DNA from: Aliivibrio sp. 1S175
Lineage (GTDB): Bacteria; Pseudomonadota; Gammaproteobacteria; Enterobacterales; Vibrionaceae
Assembly (NCBI RefSeq): GCF_001690985.1
Contig: NZ_MAJS01000006.1
Span: 426,510-490,509, forward strand
Length of the DNA: 64,000 nucleotides
Direction: 5' to 3'
Below the pieces are notes generated by a model. That model was not told the origin of the DNA and searched no databases. It was given only the letters and a program-made list of their open reading frames with translations. A program made the translations under genes and the position numbers. Of the stretch, positions 53,825 through 61,681 are shown in pieces (the stretch's first letter is position 1; each line of letters begins with the position of its first letter).

Positions 53825-55075
53825 TTAAAGAGCGCCGTAGATTACAGAAGTAATCGCTGCAACACCACATAATGCTGTGAAGATTTGCACAGGTGCTGAA
53901 GTTTTGTACTTCGCCATTGCTGGTACTTTACGCATTGCGAATACAGGCATTAGGAATAGGATAGCGGCAATCATTGGCGCGCCCATTGTCTCAATCATGC
54001 CCAAGATGCTTGGGTTAACGATAGAAACGATCCATGTTGTCACAACGATGAAGATTAAAGACCCTTTCTCAACAGTAGCAATAGGTGCTTTTGTATGAGA
54101 CTTAGTTAAACCTACAAGGCCTTCATGAGCACCAAGGAAGTGACCGAAGTAGCTTGAAGTAATCGCAGCAAATGCAACGATAGGGCCCATGATAGAAATC
54201 ATTGGAGATTCGTGAACGTTAGCTAGGTAAGAAAGAACTGAGATGTTTTGTGCTTGTGCTTGTGCTAGTTGCTCTGGAGATAAAGAAAGAACTACAGAGA
54301 AAACGAAGAACATTACAAAGCTCATTAGCATCATAGCTGCACCGCCAGTGATCATGTCAGTTTTAGCAACTGCATCTTCACCGTATACGCGACGCTGTTC
54401 TTTAGAGAACTGGCTAATCACAGGGCTGTGGTTGAAAGAGAAAACAATGATAGGAATTGCTAACCAAACAACTGAAGGCATTGAGCTCCAATCTGGGTCA
54501 ACAGAAACCATTGAAGTGTTCCAACCAGGAATTAGGTAGATAGATAATGCCATTAGGATGAATACTAGTGGGTATACCATTGCTGATGTCGCTTTCAGCA
54601 TTAGTTCTTTACCAAATACAACACCACATGTCATCAGAGTGATAAGCACACCAGACAGTAACCAGCGTGGAATAGATTCCATACCAAGTTGGTTTACCAT
54701 GAAAGAGTCTACTGTGTTTGTAATACCAACACCGTAAATAAGTACAATTGGGTAAATCGCAAAAAAGTAAGCAAAAGTGATTAGGTTTGCGCCAGTTTTA
54801 CCAAAATGTTCTTCTACCGTATCGGTAATATCTGCGTCTGGGTTCTTTGCAGAAAGAACAAAACGAGCCAAACTTTTGTGTGCAAACCAAGTCATTGGTG
54901 CCGCGATTAAAGCAAGAATAACAAGAGGCCAAAAACCACCCGCACCAGCTTTAATTGGAAGGAATAAAACACCAGCACCTACTGCAGTACCGAAAAGAGA
55001 AAGACACCAAGTGAAGTCTTTATAAGTCCACTTTGCTTTTTTTGCACCAGTCGATGCAGTCGTTGTTGTTTGCAT
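53825..55075 (-). CDS. sdaC: Serine transporter (SdaC-like, HAAAP family)
   Basis: 416-aa inner-membrane serine:proton symporter. The first transmembrane segment reads SLFGTAVGAGVLFLPIKAGAGG, typical of SdaC/TdcC. FSFNHSPVISQFSKEQR in the middle is also diagnostic. The start is placed at the ATG at 55075 (MQTTTTASTGAKKAK) with AAAGAG upstream, because a longer frame to 55318 reads into non-conserved leader sequence. Length fits the E. coli SdaC (429 aa). It is followed by sdaA on the same strand. Confidence 0.92.
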   Translation of the reverse strand: MQTTTTASTGAKKAKWTYKDFTWCLSLFGTAVGAGVLFLPIKAGAGGFWPLVILALIAAPMTWFAHKSLARFVLSAKNPDADITDTVEEHFGKTGANLITFAYFFAIYPIVLIYGVGITNTVDSFMVNQLGMESIPRWLLSGVLITLMTCGVVFGKELMLKATSAMVYPLVFILMALSIYLIPGWNTSMVSVDPDWSSMPSVVWLAIPIIVFSFNHSPVISQFSKEQRRVYGEDAVAKTDMITGGAAMMLMSFVMFFVFSVVLSLSPEQLAQAQAQNISVLSYLANVHESPMISIMGPIVAFAAITSSYFGHFLGAHEGLVGLTKSHTKAPIATVEKGSLIFIVVTTWIVSIVNPSILGMIETMGAPMIAAILFLMPVFAMRKVPAMAKYKTSAPVQIFTALCGVAAITSVIYGAL

Positions 55076-55266
55076 AGTAATTATACTCTTTAATTTTCTT
55101 AGAACAGGAATTTTGGGAACGGCGCTATTGTCGTTATTTTGACGAAAAAAACTTTGACCCAGATCGACAAATGAAAAAATATGAATGAAGAACTGAAAAT
55201 AATTGATAACAATCACAGTAGGAAGGGCTTTGTCATTAGAAAAACTTATCGTTACTGGTAATTTTT

Positions 55267-55848
55267 CTAAGTTGAAATGTGATTCATTGAATGAATGATT
55301 TCGGCGGTAATTCCCCAAATGAGTCTTTTCTCAAACGGAATAAAAATTAGCTCATAAGTGTATTTTTTGTTAAAAACTTGGTGTTTTGTCGTATTTTTAG
55401 GGTTAAGTAGATGGATAATCGGTGCTTCAAATGTGCTACTAACTTCACCGTAATCGATTGCGGTAGTGTAATTAGCATCAATAAGTGCAACAATAGGGGT
55501 TACTTTATAGCCGGATGTTGTTGGTATTGTGTTAAGTTTTACTAATGGTTTAATCTGCGAAGGTAGGATGCCTATCTCTTCATTTGTTTCACGAATAGCG
55601 GTATGAATAAGGGATAAATCAGAGGGTTCGACCTTGCCTCCAGGGAAGCTAATTTGACTTGGATGGTGACGTAAATGTGACGCTCTTTGCGTTAAAATTA
55701 AATGCAAACCAGAGGGTCTTTTAACCAGAGGAACGAGCACAGCAGCAGGCTTGAAATTGTCATTTTCAAAGCGAGGATGTTGTAATAGTGCGTCACTATA
55801 AGAATTCGGCTTATTGAGTAGTAATTGAGGGAGTAAATATCTATCCAT
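55267..55848 (-). CDS. nudL: NudL, coenzyme A pyrophosphatase (Nudix)
   Basis: 193-aa Nudix hydrolase expected to cleave CoA to 4'-phosphopantetheine and 3',5'-ADP. The Nudix box is visible: GGKVEPSD...AIRETNEEIGI, with the CoA-specific upstream block LILTQRASHLRHHPSQISFP. Length is close to E. coli NudL (YeaB, 192 aa). It sits 28 bp downstream of pabB on the same strand, as in E. coli. Confidence 0.92.
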   Translation of the reverse strand: MDRYLLPQLLLNKPNSYSDALLQHPRFENDNFKPAAVLVPLVKRPSGLHLILTQRASHLRHHPSQISFPGGKVEPSDLSLIHTAIRETNEEIGILPSQIKPLVKLNTIPTTSGYKVTPIVALIDANYTTAIDYGEVSSTFEAPIIHLLNPKNTTKHQVFNKKYTYELIFIPFEKRLIWGITAEIIHSMNHIST

Positions 55849-55876
55849 AAGCCAAATCCTTTCGTTAAAGTAACCA

Positions 55877-57247
55877 TTATAAAATAGGCAGGATTTTGCC
55901 TAATTTATGCAATGTCTCTTCATATTCTAGTTCAACTTTGCTATCAGCAACAATTCCACCGCCAGCTGAGGCGTATAAAGTGTCTTTATAAGCAATTAAT
56001 GTTCTTATCGTAATACTCGTATCCATTGTTCCACAGCGGCTGATGTAGCCAATACTGCCACAATATAAATTGCGACGGTGTGGTTCAAGTTCTTCAATTA
56101 TTTCCATTGCTCTAATTTTGGGCGCGCCAGTAATTGAACCTCCAGGAAATGAGGCTTTAAGCAGATCATAAGCAGAATATTCTGTCTTTAACTCGCCAGT
56201 AATGGTACTTACGAGGTGATGAACAGCAGGGAAAGACTCTATATCAAATAATTTAGGGACTTTTACTGAGCCAGGTATAGCAACACGGCCAATATCATTA
56301 CGTAGTAAATCGACAATCATCAGATTTTCAGAGCGATCTTTAGGGCTGTTACGTAAAATATCAGCTTCTTTAGCATCGGCTATTGGGTCATTGGATCGGG
56401 GGCGAGTGCCTTTAATGGGCTTCGTTTCAATCTGTTTATCTTTCACTTGTAAAAAACGTTCAGGAGAAACAGAGAGAATAGCTAATTCAGGTGTCCTAAT
56501 AAACGCCGAAAAAGGAGCCCCGTTATTGACCGCTAGCTTTTTATAAGCCAACCATTCAGAACCTTCGTAACTTGCATTAAAGCGCTGAGCAAGGTTGATC
56601 TGATAACAATCACCAGATTGTAAATAGTCATGAATAACCTCAAATTTTGCAGTGTATTCGGCTTGAGTCATGTTTGATGACCAAGGCGAAACGAGAGCAA
56701 AAGGAGATTTATCTTCTTCAATGGATAAAAATTGCTCTAACCAGTGAGTACGGTCACTATTTTGTGGTTGAATAAGCGTGATTGTTTTCTTTTTATGATC
56801 AGCAATTAGGGCCCAATCATAAATACCTATCGCCATTTCTGCGGTTGGAATGTCATTTTTTGAAATGTCAGGTATTGATTCAACTCGACGGCCTAGATCA
56901 TAACTAAAATACCCCAAAGCTCCGCCAATAAACGGAAGATCTTCAATTGGATTATGTTTAGGAAGTAATCGTTCTTGATAATGAGCAAGTAACTGAAAAG
57001 GACAAGCCTTACTCGTGATAGGATCTTGCCCTTTTATATGAATAGACGTTACTTGACCATGTGTTTCCAATGTTGCTATCGGGTCAGAAACGACAATATC
57101 ATAACGATTGTCTATATGATCAATAGCAGAAGAATGTAACAACATAGACCATGGCTGATCCTCAATAGCCGAAAATAAATTCATCAAAGAGTCAGATTGA
57201 TAATCAAGTCGTATAATTTGTAATTTTGTGTCTAATTGATTGTTCAT
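55877..57247 (-). CDS. pabB: PabB, aminodeoxychorismate synthase component I
   Basis: 456-aa enzyme of folate biosynthesis that turns chorismate plus ammonia (from PabA) into 4-amino-4-deoxychorismate. Chorismate-binding motifs are clear: GDCYQINLAQRF, SPERFLQV, KPIKGTRPR, the catalytic PGGSITGAPKIRAMEII, and RSENLMIVDLLRND. The Lys in PIKGT is the covalent nucleophile position of PabB, which anthranilate synthase lacks. The start at 57247 gives the E. coli length (453 aa); a longer frame from 57313 is less likely. No good ribosome-binding site is visible. Confidence 0.93.
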   Translation of the reverse strand: MNNQLDTKLQIIRLDYQSDSLMNLFSAIEDQPWSMLLHSSAIDHIDNRYDIVVSDPIATLETHGQVTSIHIKGQDPITSKACPFQLLAHYQERLLPKHNPIEDLPFIGGALGYFSYDLGRRVESIPDISKNDIPTAEMAIGIYDWALIADHKKKTITLIQPQNSDRTHWLEQFLSIEEDKSPFALVSPWSSNMTQAEYTAKFEVIHDYLQSGDCYQINLAQRFNASYEGSEWLAYKKLAVNNGAPFSAFIRTPELAILSVSPERFLQVKDKQIETKPIKGTRPRSNDPIADAKEADILRNSPKDRSENLMIVDLLRNDIGRVAIPGSVKVPKLFDIESFPAVHHLVSTITGELKTEYSAYDLLKASFPGGSITGAPKIRAMEIIEELEPHRRNLYCGSIGYISRCGTMDTSITIRTLIAYKDTLYASAGGGIVADSKVELEYEETLHKLGKILPIL

Positions 57248-57418
57248 TTTGAATTTTTTATGACCAGAATGTGATGAGCAGCGATAGCCTTGGATGGAGA
57301 GCAAGAGTATCATACTGCAAGTTCTAAAAGAAAAATAATAGATGATGATTGTTCACATCATCAATAATTAGAACATTACTTAACCATTGCTATGGAAGCG
57401 TATACATAAGAGGGCCCT

Positions 57419-58963
57419 ATGACGAACGTTAATAAAGAGATGGCTGTCCAACAAGACACCATCATTCGTAATGAAGATGTGATCAGCTCAGTTGCTGATG
57501 CACTGCAGTATATTTCTTACTATCACCCACTTGATTTCGTTCAAGCGCTTGAAAAAGCCTACCATAGAGAACAAAGCCAAGCAGCGAAAGATGCGATAGC
57601 TCAGATCCTGATAAACTCAAGAATGTCAGCAGAAGGACGTCGTCCTATTTGCCAAGATACCGGGATTGTGACTTGTTTTGTTAATATAGGTATGAACGTT
57701 AGATGGGAAGGTGATTTAACGGTTCAACAAATGATAGATGAAGGTACTCGTCAAGCGTACTTGAATCCAGACAATCCATTACGAGCATCAATATTGTCTG
57801 ATCCTGCAGGTAAGCGTATTAACACCAAAGACAATACGCCATCGGTAGTTCATATCAGTATGGTTCCAGGCAATAAAGTTGAATTTCAAATCGCAGCTAA
57901 AGGTGGCGGTTCAGAAAACAAAACTAAAATGGTTATGTTAAATCCATCAGATGATATCGCTGAATGGGTAGAAAAAACCTTACCATTAATGGGTGCGGGT
58001 TGGTGTCCTCCGGGTATGTTAGGGATAGGCATTGGCGGTACAGCAGAAAAAGCAGCAGTACTGGCTAAACAATCATTAATGGAACATATCGACATTCAAG
58101 AATTGATTGATCGTGGCCCAGAGAATGCAGAAGAAGAGCTTCGTCTTGATATCTTTAACCGTGTCAATAAACTAGGTATTGGCGCGCAAGGACTTGGCGG
58201 TTTGACAACGGTTGTTGATGTGAAAATAAAATCAGCACCAACTCATGCTGCATCTAAACCTGTGTGCATGATCCCTAACTGCGCCGCGACGCGCCATGTT
58301 CATTTTACGCTTGATGGTTCAGGTCCTGCCGATCTTCAACCGCCAAAATTAGAAGAATGGCCAGACATTACATGGGAAGCCGGCGCGAATACTCGCCGTG
58401 TAAACCTAGATACGATTACAAAAGAAGAAGTGCAAGAGTGGCGAACTGGTGAAACAGTTTTACTCACGGGTAAAATACTAACAGGCCGTGATGCTGCACA
58501 CAAACGCCTTCAAAGTATGATCGAAAGCGGTGAGGGTTTACCTGAAGGTGTCGACTTTAATGGTAAATTTATTTACTACGTTGGTCCCGTTGACGCAGTA
58601 CGTGATGAAGCCGTTGGTCCTGCGGGTCCAACAACATCAACTCGAATGGATAAATTCACCGATATGATGCTTGATACCGGATTGATGGGAATGATCGGTA
58701 AAGCCGAGCGAGGCCCTGCAACCGTTGCGTCTATTAAAGACAAGAAAGCGGTATACCTAATGGCTGTTGGCGGTGCTGCTTATTTAGTCGCAAAAGCAAT
58801 CAAAAAAGCCAGAGTCGTTGCTTTTGAAGAATTAGGAATGGAAGCGATTTATGAATTTGATGTTGAAGATATGCCGGTGACTGTGGCTGTCGATTCAACA
58901 GGTGCAAATGCACATCAAATTGGTCCAGATACGTGGAAAGTAAAAATCGCAGAAATGGAATAA
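57419..58963 (+). CDS. fumA: Class I fumarate hydratase, 4Fe-4S type
   Basis: 514-aa oxygen-sensitive TCA-cycle enzyme interconverting fumarate and malate. The cluster-binding cysteines lie in RRPICQDTGIVTCF, MGAGWCPPGMLG and PVCMIPNCAATRH. The alpha and beta domains (FumA-type fusion) are both present, with KFIYYVGPVDAVRDEAVGPA in the beta part. This compact one-chain form is shorter than E. coli FumA (548 aa). A GAGGGCCCT ribosome-binding site precedes the ATG. It is divergent from pabB and ends at a strong terminator. The paralogue choice (A, B or other) is not certain. Confidence 0.9.
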   Translation: MTNVNKEMAVQQDTIIRNEDVISSVADALQYISYYHPLDFVQALEKAYHREQSQAAKDAIAQILINSRMSAEGRRPICQDTGIVTCFVNIGMNVRWEGDLTVQQMIDEGTRQAYLNPDNPLRASILSDPAGKRINTKDNTPSVVHISMVPGNKVEFQIAAKGGGSENKTKMVMLNPSDDIAEWVEKTLPLMGAGWCPPGMLGIGIGGTAEKAAVLAKQSLMEHIDIQELIDRGPENAEEELRLDIFNRVNKLGIGAQGLGGLTTVVDVKIKSAPTHAASKPVCMIPNCAATRHVHFTLDGSGPADLQPPKLEEWPDITWEAGANTRRVNLDTITKEEVQEWRTGETVLLTGKILTGRDAAHKRLQSMIESGEGLPEGVDFNGKFIYYVGPVDAVRDEAVGPAGPTTSTRMDKFTDMMLDTGLMGMIGKAERGPATVASIKDKKAVYLMAVGGAAYLVAKAIKKARVVAFEELGMEAIYEFDVEDMPVTVAVDSTGANAHQIGPDTWKVKIAEME

Positions 58964-58998
58964 GTTAGTAATTTACTAAATTGTTTCTATAATTTATG

Positions 58999-59028
58999 AA
59001 AAGCACTCAATTTTTGAGTGCTTTTTTT
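58999..59028 (+). terminator. Terminator after the fumarase gene
   Basis: Stem AAAAGCACTCAA / TTGAGTGCTTTT and a T-run. Confidence 0.9.
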
Positions 59029-59116
59029 ATATATGTATAGTTAATGTTAACTTATTGAGTGTATTATGGTTCTTCATTATGAATCAAGCAGAACACGTTA
59101 TTTACTTGGAGATCCT

Positions 59117-59479
59117 ATGAAATTACTTATTTCAGCGATATTGGCATTGTTATTGGTTGGATGTTCATCATCACCTCAAGCAGAAAAAGAAAAAAATGCA
59201 GATGACTGGTTTAATTATGGTGAGTTCAGAGCGAAGAAAGGATTAATTGTTCAGACACAAGAACAATTAGAAGCGGTGAATCCTGATGAGACAATTACAA
59301 AGGAGTTTTACAATGCTTATTTTTCAGGTCATCAGGAAGGTACTGTTATTTATTGTACCCAAAATCCTTATATCTTAGGGTTAAGTGAAGCACCTTACTT
59401 TGATTTATGCGCCCAATCTCATCCAGAGTTTAAAGACGAATATGAGAAGGGAGTGAACCACCAACAAAATAAAAAATAA
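59117..59479 (+). CDS. DUF2799-type lipoprotein, copy 3
   Basis: 120-aa lipoprotein related to the pair at 50.8-51.6 kb, with lipobox LLVGC (C16), DDWFNYGEFRAKKGLIVQTQ, AYFSGHQEGTVIYC and DLCAQSHPEF. The aligned Trp, Gly and two Cys positions are the same. The start is set at 59117 (GGAG 5 nt upstream), where the signal peptide begins; a longer frame from 59066 adds an unrelated leader. Function unknown. It sits 85 bp upstream of the efflux operon and may be a separate unit. Confidence 0.78.
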   Translation: MKLLISAILALLLVGCSSSPQAEKEKNADDWFNYGEFRAKKGLIVQTQEQLEAVNPDETITKEFYNAYFSGHQEGTVIYCTQNPYILGLSEAPYFDLCAQSHPEFKDEYEKGVNHQQNKK

Positions 59480-59564
59480 TATGTATTAATTTCAGACTTT
59501 CGGGATGAAAGAATGTTATGGGTAATAATGTTTTATATAAAAAATTCATTACAAGGAATTGTGT

Positions 59565-60599
59565 ATGTTTAAAAAAACAGCAGTGGCAACGCTACTTAGT
59601 TCTGTTTTATTGATCGGGTGTGATAATAAAGCCCTAGAGGTTGTAGAGCCAGAGTCGAGACCAGCGAAAACAATGGTTGTGTCTATCGGTAATCAAGCCA
59701 CCTCGCGCTTATTTCCTGCTCAAGCGGAAGCCGGAGATAAAGCCGTATTAGCGTTTAGGGTTCCGGGTCAACTAAATACCTTAGAAGTAAATGCGGGTGA
59801 AATGGTATCAAAAGGACAGCAACTCGCCACGATAAATCCGGATGAATATCGATTATTACAGAAACAAGCACAAGCGCAATACCGTTTGATTGATGTGCAG
59901 TACCAACGAATTAAAAAACTACGTAAAGACCAAGTCGTTTCAGAACAAGATTACGATACCGCAGTAGCAAACCGAAAAACCGCCAAGGCGGCCTTGGATC
60001 AAGCGAAAGCCAATCTCAGCTATACCAAATTAATTGCCCCTTACGAGGGAACCATTTCCTTGTTACCAAGTGAAAACTTTGAGTACGTAAGTGCCAAGCA
60101 ATCGATCATGCACATTCAAACCAATGATATTTTTTATGTGGTTTTTCAACTTCCAGATTACTTATTAAAACGGTTCAGTTTTTCCGAAGTCGAAGCAACG
60201 GTAACGTTTGATTCATTTCCTAATTTTCAATTCCCTCTTGAATTTGAAGAAATTGATACCGAAGCGGACAGTAAAACATCAAGTTACACAGTTAAAATGA
60301 GCATGCCTCGACCAACAGAATTAGGTATTTTGCCAGGAATGTCAGGTCAAGTAAAAGTCACTATCCCAAGTGGTGAAAGTGAAAAATTGCCAGTAGGGGC
60401 GGTTGATTCGGAAGGTGATAAAACTTACGTGTGGCGAGTGGCCGAAGATGGCAGAGTCGAAAAAGTAGAAGTAGAGCTTAGTGATGAGCGTCAAATTCTT
60501 TCTGGCATTAATGATTCAGACCAAATCGTATCTTCAGGGATTGCCGGGTTAGAAGAAGGCATGAAAGTACGTAAGTGGGTTAAGGAAAGAGGATTATAA
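59565..60599 (+). CDS. RND efflux periplasmic adaptor lipoprotein, first of two
   Basis: 344-aa membrane-fusion protein with lipobox LLIGC (C19), so it is anchored to the inner membrane by lipid. The two biotinyl-lipoyl halves (VLAFRVPGQLNTLEVNAGEM and SYTKLIAPYEGTISLLP) flank a short helical hairpin with YRLIDVQYQRIKKL. It joins a cytoplasmic-membrane RND pump to an outer-membrane channel. The start is the ATG at 59565 (AAGGAAT upstream) in place of the TTG at 59559. The next gene encodes a second adaptor 2 bp later. Confidence 0.88.
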   Translation: MFKKTAVATLLSSVLLIGCDNKALEVVEPESRPAKTMVVSIGNQATSRLFPAQAEAGDKAVLAFRVPGQLNTLEVNAGEMVSKGQQLATINPDEYRLLQKQAQAQYRLIDVQYQRIKKLRKDQVVSEQDYDTAVANRKTAKAALDQAKANLSYTKLIAPYEGTISLLPSENFEYVSAKQSIMHIQTNDIFYVVFQLPDYLLKRFSFSEVEATVTFDSFPNFQFPLEFEEIDTEADSKTSSYTVKMSMPRPTELGILPGMSGQVKVTIPSGESEKLPVGAVDSEGDKTYVWRVAEDGRVEKVEVELSDERQILSGINDSDQIVSSGIAGLEEGMKVRKWVKERGL

Positions 60600-60601
60600 T
60601 T

Positions 60602-61681
60602 ATGCAGAAATTAATGAGATTTTCTTTATTGTCGACTGCCTTATTGCTTACGGCTTGTAACCCCGCCCCAATTGATACGGTGTTAGAAACACCTGATGTC
60701 ATTATTAAAACGATTAATTCCGGTTTAGTGAGTGATCATCTTTATCTTCCTGCAGTCGCTACGGCGGCCGATCGCTCCCATCTAAGTTTTCGTTTATCTG
60801 GTGAGATTAAAGAGTTAAATGTTCGCTCGGGAGAAACCGTTAAAGCCGGTCAAGTCTTAGCTATTTTAGATAAAACGGATTACAACATTGATGTAGATAA
60901 TGCGAGAGCAAGATATAACGTGGCAAACAGCCAGTATCGACGCTCGAAACCCTTAGTCGATAAGGGGTTACTTGCAAAATCACAATTTGATGAATTAGCC
61001 GCCCAACGTCAGATTGCATTGGCTGATTTAGAATTAGCACAATTGCGATTAAGTTTTACAGAATTAAAAGCCCCAATAGATGGCGTCATTTCTCGAGTGA
61101 GTGTCGAGCAATTTGAAAACATTCAAATGGGGCAGCAAATCTTCAATATTCATAATCGTAGCGCGGTTGATATTACGGTTCAGGTACCTGATAAGTTATA
61201 TGCTAAACAACCAAATAAAGGATTAGTCGATAAAATTAAAGCCTCTGTTCGTTTAGATGATGGTTCATCGTACCAAGCGAGGGTTAAAGAGTTCACTACA
61301 GAGCCTGATCCTGAATCGGGTGCTTACTTAGTGACGCTGACGATGCCAATGCCAAAAGATCAATTTATTTTGGATGGTATGGCGGTTGAAGTGACGACTG
61401 AGCAAAGTTCATTAGGCGCGTCGAGTCAATTTGGACTTATTATTCCAATAGAAGCTGTTTTTAATGAAGATGGAGACAGTATTGATCGAAAAGAAAAATA
61501 CGTCTGGCTTGTTGGCTCTGACAATAAAGTGAAAAAGCAAAAAATAATAACCACCAAGGCAACGTCTTCGGGCTTACGAGTCGTTGAAGGGATTTCAACA
61601 GGTGATCGTATTGTTATCGCGGGTGTTTCACGTTTACGTGATGGTATCGAAGTGAATATTATCAATGCGGAGGAGAAATAA
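60602..61681 (+). CDS. RND efflux periplasmic adaptor lipoprotein, second of two
   Basis: 359-aa membrane-fusion lipoprotein (lipobox LLTAC, C19) with the same architecture as the gene before it (HLSFRLSGEIKELNVRSGET; SFTELKAPIDGVISRVSVEQ). The two are clearly related but distant. Its stop overlaps the pump start by one base (TAATG), so pump and adaptor are translationally coupled. Systems with two adaptors and one pump, such as TriABC of Pseudomonas aeruginosa, need both adaptors; the same may hold here. Export substrate unknown. Confidence 0.88.
   Translation: MQKLMRFSLLSTALLLTACNPAPIDTVLETPDVIIKTINSGLVSDHLYLPAVATAADRSHLSFRLSGEIKELNVRSGETVKAGQVLAILDKTDYNIDVDNARARYNVANSQYRRSKPLVDKGLLAKSQFDELAAQRQIALADLELAQLRLSFTELKAPIDGVISRVSVEQFENIQMGQQIFNIHNRSAVDITVQVPDKLYAKQPNKGLVDKIKASVRLDDGSSYQARVKEFTTEPDPESGAYLVTLTMPMPKDQFILDGMAVEVTTEQSSLGASSQFGLIIPIEAVFNEDGDSIDRKEKYVWLVGSDNKVKKQKIITTKATSSGLRVVEGISTGDRIVIAGVSRLRDGIEVNIINAEEK

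Noticed and set aside
55200-55217. CRP site upstream of sdaC (ATTGA-TAACAA-TCACA)
   Set aside because: Only the right half matches TCACA well; the left half has two mismatches, so it is too weak to call without binding data.
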